From Alphaproteobacteria bacterium (lineage in GTDB: Bacteria; Pseudomonadota; Alphaproteobacteria; Caulobacterales; Aquidulcibacteraceae), in the NCBI GenBank assembly GCA_027488965.1, contig JAIYAO010000069.1, positions 1 through 38,495 of the forward strand: a stretch of 38,495 nucleotides of DNA, read 5' to 3'. Numbering within the stretch: position 1 is the first letter of the stretch; every line of letters begins with the position of its first letter. The notes beneath the pieces were generated by a model that did not search any database, had not been told where the DNA came from, and saw only the letters and a list, made by a program, of their open reading frames with translations. The position numbers and the translations under genes are program-made. Positions 1-7,797 of the stretch are shown here, in pieces.

Positions 1-46
1 CCTCATCCGGCCTTCGGCCACCTTCTCCCCCTCGCGGGGGAGAAGG
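1..46 (+). repeat. Family A palindromic repeat, copy A1
   Basis: The window opens inside or at the edge of an intergenic palindromic repeat. It starts CCTCATCCG, then has a small hairpin (GGCC-TTC-GGCC, 9-19), a CACC spacer, and a perfect 11-bp hairpin (CCTTCTCCCCC at 21-31, loop TCGC, GGGGGAGAAGG at 36-46). The same plan recurs at 12866-12926, 12949-12997, 19870-19919, loosely at 19934-19984, and at the right edge of the window. No gene is visible in the rest of 47-249 apart from the terminator at 149-173. Confidence 0.8.
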
Positions 47-148
47 GTTGGTTCTGATGGTTCTGTGCCGGGATTGTCCATCGCGGGCGCGATTTGCACC
101 TCGCCTGCGGAAATCAGTACAGCCCCCAAAACGATGTACAAATGAAAG

Positions 149-173
149 CGGCCCCGGCTGTGCGCCGGGGCCG
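149..173 (-). terminator. Intrinsic terminator of the diiron-protein gene
   Basis: A perfect 10-bp GC stem (CGGCCCCGGC at 149-158, loop TGTGC, GCCGGGGCCG at 164-173) has GAAA on one side and TTTC on the other, so it can act in either direction. It lies about 75 bases past the stop of the minus-strand gene ending at 250, which is the only gene nearby. Confidence 0.7.
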
Positions 174-249
174 TTTCTGGAGCGCGGACGCCCTCGTCCG
201 CGAGTGTGCTTGCGGGACCTGACGCGGGCGGGGGCGCCCGCGCTCCGCG

Positions 250-1398
250 CTATTCCGCGGCGATCTTCGCGAGCGCGCGCTGGTCGACGCCGAAGTTGAT
301 GGTCTGCAGGTAGCGGATGCCGTCCTCGGCGATGTCGTCGCCGACCATGCGGTCGCCTTCGCTCTTGAGCTCGTCGAGGTCCACGTACATGGCGTAGAAG
401 GCGCGCGTGCGGTCCGTCACGATGCCGGCGTTGACGAGCGTCTTCACCAGCACGCGGAAGATGTTGGTGCTTTCCTTCATCTGCTCGCGGCGTTCGGCGT
501 CGGTGGCGATCTTCTGGAACTCCTCCATCACGCGGTCGGGGTCGAGGCCGAAGCGGGCGTAGATGTCCTTCATCTGGTGCGGCGCCACGAGGTTGAACAG
601 CAGCGTCTGGAAGCAGTGCGCGGCCCAGTTCTCGACGATCTCGTGCTCCTCGGGGGTGAGCTTGGGGATCGTGCGATCGGCCCAGATCTTGCCGAACTTG
701 TGGTGGAACGCCTCGTCCGTCATCACGAGCTGCGTGAGCTTGCGGGCGAGCGGATCGTGCCAGCGCTGGTAGATCGTGGCGAAGGCGCCCATGGCGAGGC
801 CCTCCACCAGCATCTGCATGCCCACGATCTTCTTGTAGACCTCAGGGGCGTGGACGATCTCGACCAGCAGGTCCTTCAGCACCGGGCCGCAGGGCAGCGG
901 GCTGCCCCAGCGGGCGATGATGTACTTGGCGAAGGCGGTGACGTGGCGGCCTTCCTCGCGCGTCTGGTTGGCGGCGTATTCCTGGGCGCCGGGGTCGCGC
1001 AGTACGTGGCAGAGGGAGGCGCTGAGGTTCAGGGCGCCCTGCTCGCCGTGCAGGATGGCCGACATGGACCAGCGGGCGATCTCGTTCTTGAAGCGGGTGC
1101 GCAGCTCGGGGTGCTTTTCGAAGTGCTCGCGGACGTAGTCCGTCTGCATGGCGGGCACCATCTCGTCGGGCTGCAGGTCCTGGGTGTCGAGGTCCCACGG
1201 CTCGGCGTTGAAGTCGATGTAGCGCGTGTCCAGCGGATCCCAGAAGTGATCGTGCGTCGCCGAGATAATCTTGTCGAAAGCGGTGGACCGATTGAGGTGG
1301 CGGTCGATCTCGAGCATCGCCGCAAAATCAGTGGGCCCCACCGCATCATAGACTTCGTCCTTGGTGATCTGACGAATGGGCGCTGCGCCGTCGGCCAT
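250..1398 (-). CDS. Ferritin-like diiron protein (oxygenase/desaturase-like)
   Basis: A 382-residue cytoplasmic protein without signal peptide or membrane segments. It carries the ligand set of a four-helix diiron carboxylate protein: E119 (HGEQ), E149 and H152 (EEGRH), E199 (LVEG) and E229 and H232 (DEAFHH). This E / ExxH / E / ExxH order is that of ferritin-like oxidases and acyl-ACP desaturases. The substrate cannot be read from the sequence; an oxygenase or desaturase acting on a lipid or carrier-bound substrate is a guess. The start is supported by GGGAGA 6 bases upstream of the ATG. It is a single-gene unit with its own candidate promoter (1465-1493) and terminator (149-173). Confidence 0.75.
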   Translation of the reverse strand: MADGAAPIRQITKDEVYDAVGPTDFAAMLEIDRHLNRSTAFDKIISATHDHFWDPLDTRYIDFNAEPWDLDTQDLQPDEMVPAMQTDYVREHFEKHPELRTRFKNEIARWSMSAILHGEQGALNLSASLCHVLRDPGAQEYAANQTREEGRHVTAFAKYIIARWGSPLPCGPVLKDLLVEIVHAPEVYKKIVGMQMLVEGLAMGAFATIYQRWHDPLARKLTQLVMTDEAFHHKFGKIWADRTIPKLTPEEHEIVENWAAHCFQTLLFNLVAPHQMKDIYARFGLDPDRVMEEFQKIATDAERREQMKESTNIFRVLVKTLVNAGIVTDRTRAFYAMYVDLDELKSEGDRMVGDDIAEDGIRYLQTINFGVDQRALAKIAAE

Positions 1399-1464
1399 CT
1401 GGTTTCTCCCGGTCTTTGCCTGCTGACAGCAGGTTGGCGGACTTCGCGCCGCCTATCAAATCCC

Positions 1465-1493
1465 ACGTTAGCGCTGGATTTTTCGTGAATCAA
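1465..1493 (-). promoter_or_regulatory. Candidate housekeeping promoter of the diiron-protein gene
   Basis: Read on the minus strand, TTGATT (1493-1488) is followed after exactly 17 bases by TAACGT (1470-1465), a plausible -35/-10 pair for the housekeeping sigma factor. It leaves a leader of about 60 bases before the ATG at 1398. Confidence 0.45.
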
Positions 1494-1526
1494 GGAAAAT
1501 GACGGGGGCGTCAGATATTTCGGCGC

Positions 1527-2144
1527 CTAGCCCCGCTCCGCCGCGAACACCACTGGGTACAGCGTGGCGACGAGGGTGAGCGCGGCGGCGACGTTGAACG
1601 CGCGCAGCCGGCCGGGCGCGGCGAGGAAGCGACGGAGCGGGGTGCCCAGCAGCGTCCATGACCCCACGGTAGGCAGGTTGATGAGGCCGAACACGATCGC
1701 CATGACCAGGAGGTCCGCGACCCTGTCATCGGCCGGCGCGTAGGCGGTGATGGCGGTGAGCGCCATTGTCCAGGCTTTCGGGTTCACCCACTGGAACAGG
1801 GCCGCCTGGACGAAGGTGAAGGGCTTGCCGCGGGCCTCGCCAGGCGCATGGGCGAGCTTGGGCGCGGCCGTGGCCAGCATCCACGCCAGGTAAAGCAGGT
1901 AGCCGCAGCTGACGACCTTGAGCACCGTGTAGGCCGCCGGAAACGCCGCAAACACGCCCGCAAGACCCAGGCCGATCAGTACGATCATCGCCGTGAAGCC
2001 GATCGAGACGCCCAGCATGTGAGGCACGGTGCGGGCGAACCCGTAGTGCGTGCCCGACGCCATCAGCATGAGGTTGTTGGGCCCGGGCGTCACGGATGTG
2101 ACAAAGGCGAAGGCGGCCAGTGCGGCGATTTGCTCAATGCTCAT
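1527..2144 (-). CDS. LysE/RhtB family amino-acid exporter
   Basis: A 205-residue inner-membrane protein of the LysE/RhtB superfamily, which exports amino acids or derivatives. The N-terminus shows the family signature: a hydrophobic helix followed by SVTPGPNNLMLM, the conserved GPN(N) segment of the first loop, and a later QWVNPKAW motif. About six hydrophobic segments fit the usual topology and length. I start at MSIEQ (2144) because the longer open frame upstream runs through the divergent lrp-type gene and is not family-like. It is transcribed divergently from an Lrp/AsnC regulator across 82 bases, a common arrangement in which the regulator controls the exporter in response to its amino acid. 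The substrate is not predictable here. Confidence 0.85.
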   Translation of the reverse strand: MSIEQIAALAAFAFVTSVTPGPNNLMLMASGTHYGFARTVPHMLGVSIGFTAMIVLIGLGLAGVFAAFPAAYTVLKVVSCGYLLYLAWMLATAAPKLAHAPGEARGKPFTFVQAALFQWVNPKAWTMALTAITAYAPADDRVADLLVMAIVFGLINLPTVGSWTLLGTPLRRFLAAPGRLRAFNVAAALTLVATLYPVVFAAERG

Positions 2145-2214
2145 GGCCGCAACGATACGCCGTGTACAGATCAATGTGCTTGCTTTCCGGGTAGTTTCTC
2201 GCCTTCCTTTGCAA

Positions 2215-2220
2215 TATAGT
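2215..2220 (+). promoter_or_regulatory. Possible -10 element giving a leaderless lrp-type mRNA
   Basis: TATAGT lies 7-12 bases before the ATG of the Lrp-type gene and there is no Shine-Dalgarno-like sequence between them. If used, transcription would begin at about the ATG itself. No convincing -35 box is seen, as might suit an activated or autoregulated promoter. The 82-base divergent spacer is locally AT-rich and is the likely binding site of the regulator. Confidence 0.3.
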
Positions 2221-2226
2221 TGCGTC

Positions 2227-2670
2227 ATGGACGATATTGACCGCAGGATATTGCAGACGCTTCGGTGCGACGGCCGCATCACCAACGCCGATCTGGCGGC
2301 GGCCGTGGGCCTCTCCCCCTCCGCCTGCCTGCGCCGGGTGCAGGAGCTTGAGCGCACGGGCGTGATTGCGGGCTACCGCGCCGTGCTCGACCGCGCCGCC
2401 ATGGGCATCGGCTTCACGGCCTACGTGGCGGTGGGGCTGGCGGAGCATCACAAGAAGAACCAGGCGGCCTTCGAGCGGGCGATGGCGACCGCGCCCCAGG
2501 TGAAGGAATGCCACAACGTCACCGGCGCCATCGAGTATCTGCTGCGGGTGGAGGTGGAGGATCTCGCCGCCTACAAGGCGTTTCACACCGAAGTGCTCGG
2601 CGCCGTGCCGCAGGTTTCGACGATCACGTCCTATATCGTGATGGAGACTTCCAAGGACGAGCGCGCCTGA
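2227..2670 (+). CDS. Lrp/AsnC family transcriptional regulator
   Basis: A 147-residue DNA-binding protein with the two-domain Lrp plan: an N-terminal winged helix-turn-helix (about residues 3-60; MDDIDRRILQTL, ITNADLAAAVGLSPSACLRRVQELE) and a C-terminal RAM/AsnC ligand-binding domain (about 65-140; YVAVGL, VKECHNVTGAIEYLLRVEVED). Length is normal for the family. The start is the ATG immediately before DDIDRRIL; longer in-frame extension upstream overlaps the divergent exporter. Its divergent position next to a LysE exporter suggests local control of that gene by an amino acid. Its stop overlaps the start of the zincin gene (TGATG), so that gene is probably cotranscribed. Confidence 0.9.
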   Translation: MDDIDRRILQTLRCDGRITNADLAAAVGLSPSACLRRVQELERTGVIAGYRAVLDRAAMGIGFTAYVAVGLAEHHKKNQAAFERAMATAPQVKECHNVTGAIEYLLRVEVEDLAAYKAFHTEVLGAVPQVSTITSYIVMETSKDERA

Positions 2671-3074
2671 TGACCGACTACGCCCCCCGCCCCGCCCCCT
2701 CCCTCGACGATTTCGAAGCCATCGCGCGGCGCGCCTGGGCGTCGCTGCCCAGCACGTTCACGCGGCTGGCCGGCGACGTGGTCTTCCGCATCGAGGACTT
2801 CGCCGATCCGGAAATCCTCGACGACATGGAGATCGAGGACCCGTTCGACCTGACGGGCCTCTACTCGGGCGTCGATCTCACGCGCCAGTCCATCAGCGAC
2901 CCTCTGCCGGCCACACCGATGGTGTTTCTCTACCGGCGCCCTATCCTCGACGAATGGGCCGACCGCGGCGACGTCACGCTGGGGGACCTCATCACCCACG
3001 TGCTGGTGCACGAGATCGGCCACCACTTCGGCCTGAGCGACGCCGACATGGACGCCTTGCTGGGCGAGGACTGA
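2670..3074 (+). CDS. Zincin-like metallopeptidase family protein
   Basis: A 134-residue cytoplasmic protein with a zinc-protease motif HExxHxxG near the C-terminus (H114, E115, H118, G121 in HVLVHEIGHHFG). Small acidic proteins of this size belong to the Zincin_1/DUF1025 family, presumed neutral metallopeptidases whose substrates are unknown. Acidic residues after the motif (SDADMD) may provide the third metal ligand. The start is the ATG that shares one base with the TGA of the upstream Lrp gene, so translation is probably coupled. No secretion signal is present. Confidence 0.8.
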   Translation: MTDYAPRPAPSLDDFEAIARRAWASLPSTFTRLAGDVVFRIEDFADPEILDDMEIEDPFDLTGLYSGVDLTRQSISDPLPATPMVFLYRRPILDEWADRGDVTLGDLITHVLVHEIGHHFGLSDADMDALLGED

Positions 3075-3125
3075 GCGCGCGCGCACCGCTAGGCGCCGCT
3101 ACGGCAGAGCCGCTACACGGCGGCG

Positions 3126-3593
3126 ATGACAGACCAGATCGCCCCGCCGCCGGGCTTCAAGCCTTTCCCCATCGCCATGGGTTTCATCGCCGCCAACGGC
3201 CCGCTCTACGTGCGGTTCGAGGACGACGAGCTCGCGCTGGGCTTCCGGGTGGAGGAGCGCCACTGCAATCCCATGCGGATCGCCCACGGCGGCATGATGT
3301 GCACTTTCGTCGACATGCTCATGCCGTTTGCGGTGATGGCCGGCGGCAAGGTGGGCAGCCGGTTCCTGCCCACCGTGCATCTGTCGCAGGAATTCCTGGC
3401 GCCCGCACCGCTCGGCGCGTGGGTGGAGGGGACGGGCGAACTCCTGCGCGCCACCAAAAACCTCGTGTTTGCGCAATGCCTCGTCACGGCCGATGGCGCC
3501 CCGTGCATGCGCGCGAGCGGCATCTTCAAGATGGGCCCCGAAGCGAGCGGCCACGGGATCGGGCAGGTGCTGAAGGCCATGGCGGAGACGTGA
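3126..3593 (+). CDS. PaaI-type hotdog thioesterase
   Basis: A 155-residue hotdog-fold protein. It has the helix motif HGGMMCTFVDML (HGG at 54-56, acidic D63), in which the HGG loop and the acidic residue form the active site of PaaI-type acyl-CoA thioesterases, and a later TVHLSQEFLAPAPLG strand pair typical of the fold. The probable activity is hydrolysis of an acyl- or aryl-CoA in the cytoplasm; the acyl group is unknown. It follows the zincin gene by about 50 bases on the same strand and precedes the photolyase gene by 39 bases, so the four plus-strand genes from 2227 may form one loose operon. Confidence 0.8.
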   Translation: MTDQIAPPPGFKPFPIAMGFIAANGPLYVRFEDDELALGFRVEERHCNPMRIAHGGMMCTFVDMLMPFAVMAGGKVGSRFLPTVHLSQEFLAPAPLGAWVEGTGELLRATKNLVFAQCLVTADGAPCMRASGIFKMGPEASGHGIGQVLKAMAET

Positions 3594-3632
3594 GCGCCAA
3601 AACCGCGGCCGCCACAGGCGCGTAATGCGGCC

Positions 3633-5162
3633 ATGACCACCCTGCGCTTCATTCTGGGCGACCAGCTTACCCGCACGCTGTCCGCCCTCGCCGACGCCGA
3701 CCCCGCGCGCGACGTCATCTTGATGGCGGAGGTGGTGGAAGAAACCACGTACGTCCCGCACCACAAGCAGAAGATCGCCTTCGTGCTCTCCGCCATGCGC
3801 CACTTTGCGCAGGCGCTGCGCGCCGAGGGCTTCACCGTGCACTACATCGCGCTGGACGATGCGGCCCCCTGCCCCGACTTCACCGCCGCCCTGGTGCGCG
3901 CGATCGGCGCACACGCACCGGACCGGGTCATCGCCACCGAACCCGGAGAATGGCGCGTCCGCGAGATGATGACGGCGTGGCAGGCGACCCTTGGGCTTCC
4001 CGTGGAGATCCGCGCCGACGACCGCTTCTACGCCAGCGTCGACGACTTCCGCACCTGGGCGCAAGGCAAGACGCAGTATCGGCTGGAGTACTTCTACCGC
4101 GACCTGCGCCGGCGCCACGGCATCCTGATGGCGGACGGCCAGCCGGTAGGCGGGCAATGGAACTTCGACGCCGACAACCGCAAGCCGTGGCCGAAGAAGC
4201 GCAGCCCGCCGAGGCGCCTCCGGTTTGCGCCGGATGCGATCACGACGGACGTCATCGCCTTCGTGGCGCAGCGCTTCCCCGACAACTTCGGCGATCTTGA
4301 CGACTTCGGCTGGCCCGTCACCCGCACCGACGCACGCCGTGCGCTCGACGCCTTCATCGCCGAAGCGCTGCCCTCGTTCGGGGACCACCAGGACGCCATG
4401 CTGCGGGCACAGCCTTTCCTGTACCACGCCCTCCTGTCCCCTGCGCTCAACGCCGGCCTGCTCACCGCCCGCGAGGTGGTGGACGCCGCGGTGGCCGCCT
4501 ACGCGCGGGGCGACGCGCCGATCAATGCGGTGGAGGGATTCGTGCGCCAGATCCTCGGCTGGCGCGAATACGTGCGCGGCGTCTACTGGGTGCGCATGCC
4601 GGCGTACGCGGACACCAATGCGCTCGGCGCCGACCGGCCGCTGCCCTGGTTCTACTGGAGCGGCGAGACGAAGATGGCCTGCGTGGCCGATGTGGTGGAG
4701 ACCACCCGCCGTCATGCCTACGCCCACCACATCCAGCGGTTGATGGTGACGGGCGTGCTGGGGCTGTTGTGGGGCGTGCGCCCGGCGGCGCTGGAGGAAT
4801 GGTATCTCGCAGTCTATGCCGACGCCTACGAATGGGTGGAGCTGCCCAACGTGCACGGCATGGCGCTCTATGCCGACGGGGGCGTTCTCGCCTCCAAGCC
4901 GTATGCGGCGGGCGGGGGCTACATCAACCGCATGTCCGACTACTGCCGCGGCTGCCGCTTCGACCCGTCGAAGCGCGTCGGCGAAGACGCCTGCCCGTTC
5001 ACGACGCTCTACTGGGACTTTCTCGCCCGCAACACCGGGGCGCTGAAGGCGAACGTGCGCCTGGCCATGCCCTACCGCACGCTGGCGACCATGGCGCCGG
5101 AGGACCGCGCCGCCATCGCCGCCCGCGCCGACGCGATCCGCGATGGAACCGTGGCCGTCTGA
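3633..5162 (+). CDS. FeS-type (6-4) photolyase of the PhrB/CryB group
   Basis: A 509-residue cryptochrome/photolyase family protein that uses FAD and light to repair UV lesions, most likely (6-4) photoproducts. It contains the four cysteines of the iron-sulfur bacterial photolyase group at C350, C438, C441 and C454 (ETKMAC, YCRGCRF, EDACPF), the same residue numbers I recall for Agrobacterium PhrB. The histidine pair of the active site is at H365-H366 (AYAHHIQRLM). The N-terminal Rossmann-type domain (about 1-130) begins LRFILGDQL, as in this group. These features separate it from class I CPD photolyases, which lack the cluster. It is full length and ends just before a short terminator. Confidence 0.93.
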   Translation: MTTLRFILGDQLTRTLSALADADPARDVILMAEVVEETTYVPHHKQKIAFVLSAMRHFAQALRAEGFTVHYIALDDAAPCPDFTAALVRAIGAHAPDRVIATEPGEWRVREMMTAWQATLGLPVEIRADDRFYASVDDFRTWAQGKTQYRLEYFYRDLRRRHGILMADGQPVGGQWNFDADNRKPWPKKRSPPRRLRFAPDAITTDVIAFVAQRFPDNFGDLDDFGWPVTRTDARRALDAFIAEALPSFGDHQDAMLRAQPFLYHALLSPALNAGLLTAREVVDAAVAAYARGDAPINAVEGFVRQILGWREYVRGVYWVRMPAYADTNALGADRPLPWFYWSGETKMACVADVVETTRRHAYAHHIQRLMVTGVLGLLWGVRPAALEEWYLAVYADAYEWVELPNVHGMALYADGGVLASKPYAAGGGYINRMSDYCRGCRFDPSKRVGEDACPFTTLYWDFLARNTGALKANVRLAMPYRTLATMAPEDRAAIAARADAIRDGTVAV

Positions 5163-5179
5163 TCTGCAGCCGCGGGAGC

Positions 5180-5197
5180 GCCGAAAAATCGGCTTTT
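5180..5197 (+). terminator. Short intrinsic terminator after the photolyase gene
   Basis: GCCGA-AAAA-TCGGC followed directly by TTTT, starting 18 bases after the photolyase stop. The stem is only 5 bp, so it is probably a modest terminator. A second T-run (5205-5210) follows. Confidence 0.45.
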
Positions 5198-5449
5198 CAC
5201 AGGGTTTTTTGCGCTTCGCGCGTCAAAAGTGCTGATTTTGTCGCAGTTTTCGCGTCTGAAAGGGCGTATAGGTCGATTCGGTCAACGCATTCGCAAGCAT
5301 TTCAGTGACATTCGAGCACATGGCCGCACGCAAGACGAACCGCGCTGATCCGACCAGCACCGCTCGTCGTGCCGCCGAGAGCAGAGCAGGCTGACGTTCC
5401 AGGCATCCACCGAAACCCATTGAAACCGAGCAAAACAGGAGATCATCAC

Positions 5450-5896
5450 ATGGCTAAAGTCGCAAAGAAGGTAGCAAAGGCGGCCCCGAAGAAGGCGGTC
5501 GCGAAGAAGTCCACCAAGAAGGCCGCCGCCCCGAAGAAGGCCGTCGCCAAGAAGTCGGCGGCCAAGCCCGCCCCCGCGAAGTCGATCAAGGTCACGGCCG
5601 TTCCCGGCAAGACGATCACGGCCTCGGCGCTGCTGCAGGCGGTGGCCGACCACACCGAAATGTCCCGTGCGGACGCCAAGCGCTTCATCGAGAGCTATCT
5701 CGACGTGGTGAAGGCGCATGTGCTGAAGGGCGTGAAGGTGAAGATCGGCGACATCGGCATGATCATGGTCCGCGCGCGCAAGGCCCGCATGGGCCGCAAC
5801 CCGGCCACGGGCGCGCCGGTGAAGATCAAGGCGTCGAAGAAGCTGGCGTTCCGCCAGTCGGCGACGATGAAGTCCGAAGTGATGGGCGGCCGCTAG
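5450..5896 (+). CDS. Histone H1-like tail fused to an HU-family DNA-binding domain
   Basis: A 148-residue basic protein in two parts. Residues 1-46 are a low-complexity Lys/Ala/Pro tail with repeated AxKK and APKK units, like the histone H1 C-terminus or bacterial AlgP. Residues about 55-138 form an HU/IHF domain with the family signature around GRNPATG (115-121) and the following VKIKASKKLAF. HU proteins are usually about 90 residues and tail-less, so this is an extended nucleoid protein that should bind DNA through the HU arms and neutralise or bridge it with the tail. The ATG at 5450 is chosen because CAGGAGA lies 9 bases upstream and MAKVAKK begins the tail. It is monocistronic, with 287 bases upstream and a strong terminator downstream. 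Confidence 0.88.
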   Translation: MAKVAKKVAKAAPKKAVAKKSTKKAAAPKKAVAKKSAAKPAPAKSIKVTAVPGKTITASALLQAVADHTEMSRADAKRFIESYLDVVKAHVLKGVKVKIGDIGMIMVRARKARMGRNPATGAPVKIKASKKLAFRQSATMKSEVMGGR

Positions 5897-5920
5897 GCCC
5901 TTCCATACCGTAGACGACGC

Positions 5921-5947
5921 GCGGCCCGGGGCGATGCTCCGGGCTGC
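5921..5947. terminator. Hairpin between the convergent HU-like and PCuAC genes
   Basis: A stem of about 12 pairs (GCGGCCCGGGGC, loop GAT, GCTCCGGGCTGC, two G-T pairs) starts 25 bases after the HU-like stop and ends 9 bases before the stop of the minus-strand PCuAC gene. No long U-tract is present, so termination may be partial. It probably serves both converging transcripts. Confidence 0.6.
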
Positions 5948-5955
5948 GTTGCGTT

Positions 5956-6453
5956 TCAGTGATCGTGGTCGCCCGCCGCGCCCGCGCCGGCGCCGAGCGG
6001 CGCCACGGCAAAGTCCACCACCACCTCCCCGGCCTTCTCGAAGCGCAGCGTCACCGGCGCCGCATCGCCCGCCGGGCGGAAATCGAACAGCATGAGATGC
6101 AGGCCGCGCGGCGCAAACACCACCGCACCGTGCGCCGGCACATCCACCGCCTCGAGGCGCTCCATCCGCAGCACGCCGCTGTCGTCCCGGTGCGTGTGCA
6201 GCTCCACCGTGGCGGCCACGGGCGACGCCGCGCCGATCAGCCGATCGGGCGCATCGCCGTTGTTGCGGATCACGAAGTACCCGGCGCCCGTGGTCTGGCC
6301 CCCGAGCGGCGGGCGGGCGGCCGCCTGCTCCACCGTGATCGCGCCCGCGGTGACCGGCGCGCCGACCACGGCCGCCGGCGGCTGGGGCGCCTCGGGCGCA
6401 GGCTGGCAGCCCACGAACAGACACAGGGCTGCGAGGACAAACAGGCGGTGCAT
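5956..6453 (-). CDS. PCuAC periplasmic copper chaperone, lipoprotein
   Basis: A 165-residue exported protein of the PCuAC (DUF461) family, which carries Cu(I) in the periplasm and helps metallate cytochrome oxidase. The copper motif H-X10-M-X21-HXM is exact: H86, M97, H119, M121. The N-terminus is a lipoprotein signal with lipobox LFVGC (C16), so it should be membrane-anchored, whereas many PCuAC proteins are soluble. The C-terminus ends in DHDH, a possible extra metal site. TAGGAG, which overlaps the stop of the upstream PepSY gene, is its ribosome binding site. It is the last gene of the DUF2946-TonB receptor-PepSY-PCuAC operon. Confidence 0.9.
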   Translation of the reverse strand: MHRLFVLAALCLFVGCQPAPEAPQPPAAVVGAPVTAGAITVEQAAARPPLGGQTTGAGYFVIRNNGDAPDRLIGAASPVAATVELHTHRDDSGVLRMERLEAVDVPAHGAVVFAPRGLHLMLFDFRPAGDAAPVTLRFEKAGEVVVDFAVAPLGAGAGAAGDHDH

Positions 6454-6462
6454 CGGACGCTC

Positions 6463-7797
6463 CTACGGCGTGCGCCGCTGCAGCAGCGCCAGGCCGAACA
6501 ACGCCGTCAGCGCGATCAATGCAACCGCCAGCATGGTGAGATAGTCGCGGTTGCGCCGCCCGATCCAGTCCGCCACCGGCTCCCACTTGTGCAGCACGTC
6601 GAACGTCCAGCCCTCCACGCCTGCGATGCCCGGCGCCGCGCGGCCCGCGACGAGCCCCTCGCGCACATCGACGAAGACCGCGCCGGCCCCCTCGCCCACG
6701 CCGATCACCGGCAGGCGCTTGTTGACGAAACCGTATGCCGCATCGAACCGCTTCACCGCGCGGATGGCGCCATCGGCGCCGGCGATGGCGCGGGCGCGGC
6801 CCGCATCGTCGAGCGCGAGCACCTTGCCCGCGCCATCGAAGTAGAGCGCATCGCCCTCCCCTGCCACGCGCCACACGGCGCGGCCGTCCGCGCCGCGCGT
6901 GGCGACAAGATCGCGCGGCCCCACGCCGGCCAGGCGCGGCAGCGCGACGAGATCCGCCACGGCGAACGCCTCGGCCTTCGGCAGCGGCGGCGTGGAGAAG
7001 CCGGAGGTGAGCACGAGATGGAACAGCCCCGAGCCCGTGAACCCGATCACCAGCGGCGCAGCGATCCACGCCACTGCGCGATGCACGCCGCGCAGGCCGC
7101 GCCCCTTCCCGCGCAGCAGCATCGCCATGCCCACAAGCGTCGTCGCCAGCACGGAACCCACCAGCGCGAGGATCGCCGCGATGCGCACGGCCTCCACCGG
7201 TTCCAGGAACTTCAGCGTGTGGACGTTCTGGAACACCGCCAGCAGCACGCGCCGCTGCGCGTTCGTCACCGTGGTGAGCCGGTCGGCCTTGGGATCCACA
7301 TAGAGCGTCAGGCCATCGGGCGTGTCGAACCGCACCTCCCAGATCGGGAGGATGCGATTGACGCTCGGGTACGCGGTGGAAAACGCCGTGATGCGCCGCG
7401 CGGACGCCACCGGCGTGTCCGGAAGGCCCGCGTAGTGACGCGCGAGCGTTTCCGCCCGCCCACGTTCCGCCTCCGGCGCGGGCGCGCCGGTGCGGGCGTC
7501 GATGGCGAGGCGTGCGCCGTCCGCGGATTCCGCGAACCACGCCGCGCCCTGCCCGTTCGGCAGCAGCCGCACGAACACCGCCTCCGACATGCCCGCCGCA
7601 GAGAGCGCCGGGCCAGGCGCGATGACGCCCTCGGCCGGCGCGCCGTGCGGCGGCGGCGCCTGCACCGCCGCGCGCGGCGCTGTCCATGACATCACCGGAT
7701 GCAGGAAGCCCGTGGCCGCCCACGCGAGCGCCACAGCTCCCGCCACCCAGCCCAGCCGCCGGTGCCAGCGCCGCGCGTTGCTTGTCGCTGGGCTCAT
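6463..7797 (-). CDS. PepSY-associated membrane protein
   Basis: A 444-residue inner-membrane protein of the PepSY-TM type. The N-terminal RRWHRRLGWVAG and first helix (about residues 14-34) match the family pattern, with further helices near the middle (two around 235-330) and one near the C-terminus, separated by periplasmic PepSY-like domains (for example VNRILPIWEVRFD, YVDPKADRLT). Such proteins often accompany TonB receptors and are proposed to act in metal reduction or uptake across the inner membrane. The start at 7797 overlaps the receptor stop in an ATGA arrangement, implying translational coupling; a longer open frame upstream lies inside the receptor gene. Context suggests copper, though iron cannot be excluded. 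Confidence 0.8.
   Translation of the reverse strand: MSPATSNARRWHRRLGWVAGAVALAWAATGFLHPVMSWTAPRAAVQAPPPHGAPAEGVIAPGPALSAAGMSEAVFVRLLPNGQGAAWFAESADGARLAIDARTGAPAPEAERGRAETLARHYAGLPDTPVASARRITAFSTAYPSVNRILPIWEVRFDTPDGLTLYVDPKADRLTTVTNAQRRVLLAVFQNVHTLKFLEPVEAVRIAAILALVGSVLATTLVGMAMLLRGKGRGLRGVHRAVAWIAAPLVIGFTGSGLFHLVLTSGFSTPPLPKAEAFAVADLVALPRLAGVGPRDLVATRGADGRAVWRVAGEGDALYFDGAGKVLALDDAGRARAIAGADGAIRAVKRFDAAYGFVNKRLPVIGVGEGAGAVFVDVREGLVAGRAAPGIAGVEGWTFDVLHKWEPVADWIGRRNRDYLTMLAVALIALTALFGLALLQRRTP

Noticed and set aside
3099-4856. 585-codon minus-strand open frame opposite the thioesterase and photolyase genes
   Set aside because: Antisense shadow of genes with clear catalytic motifs; the translation is His/Arg/Gly-rich and domain-free.
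5238-5272. TTGTCG ... TATAGG as a promoter for the HU-like gene
   Set aside because: The spacing is 23 bases, too long for a normal promoter.
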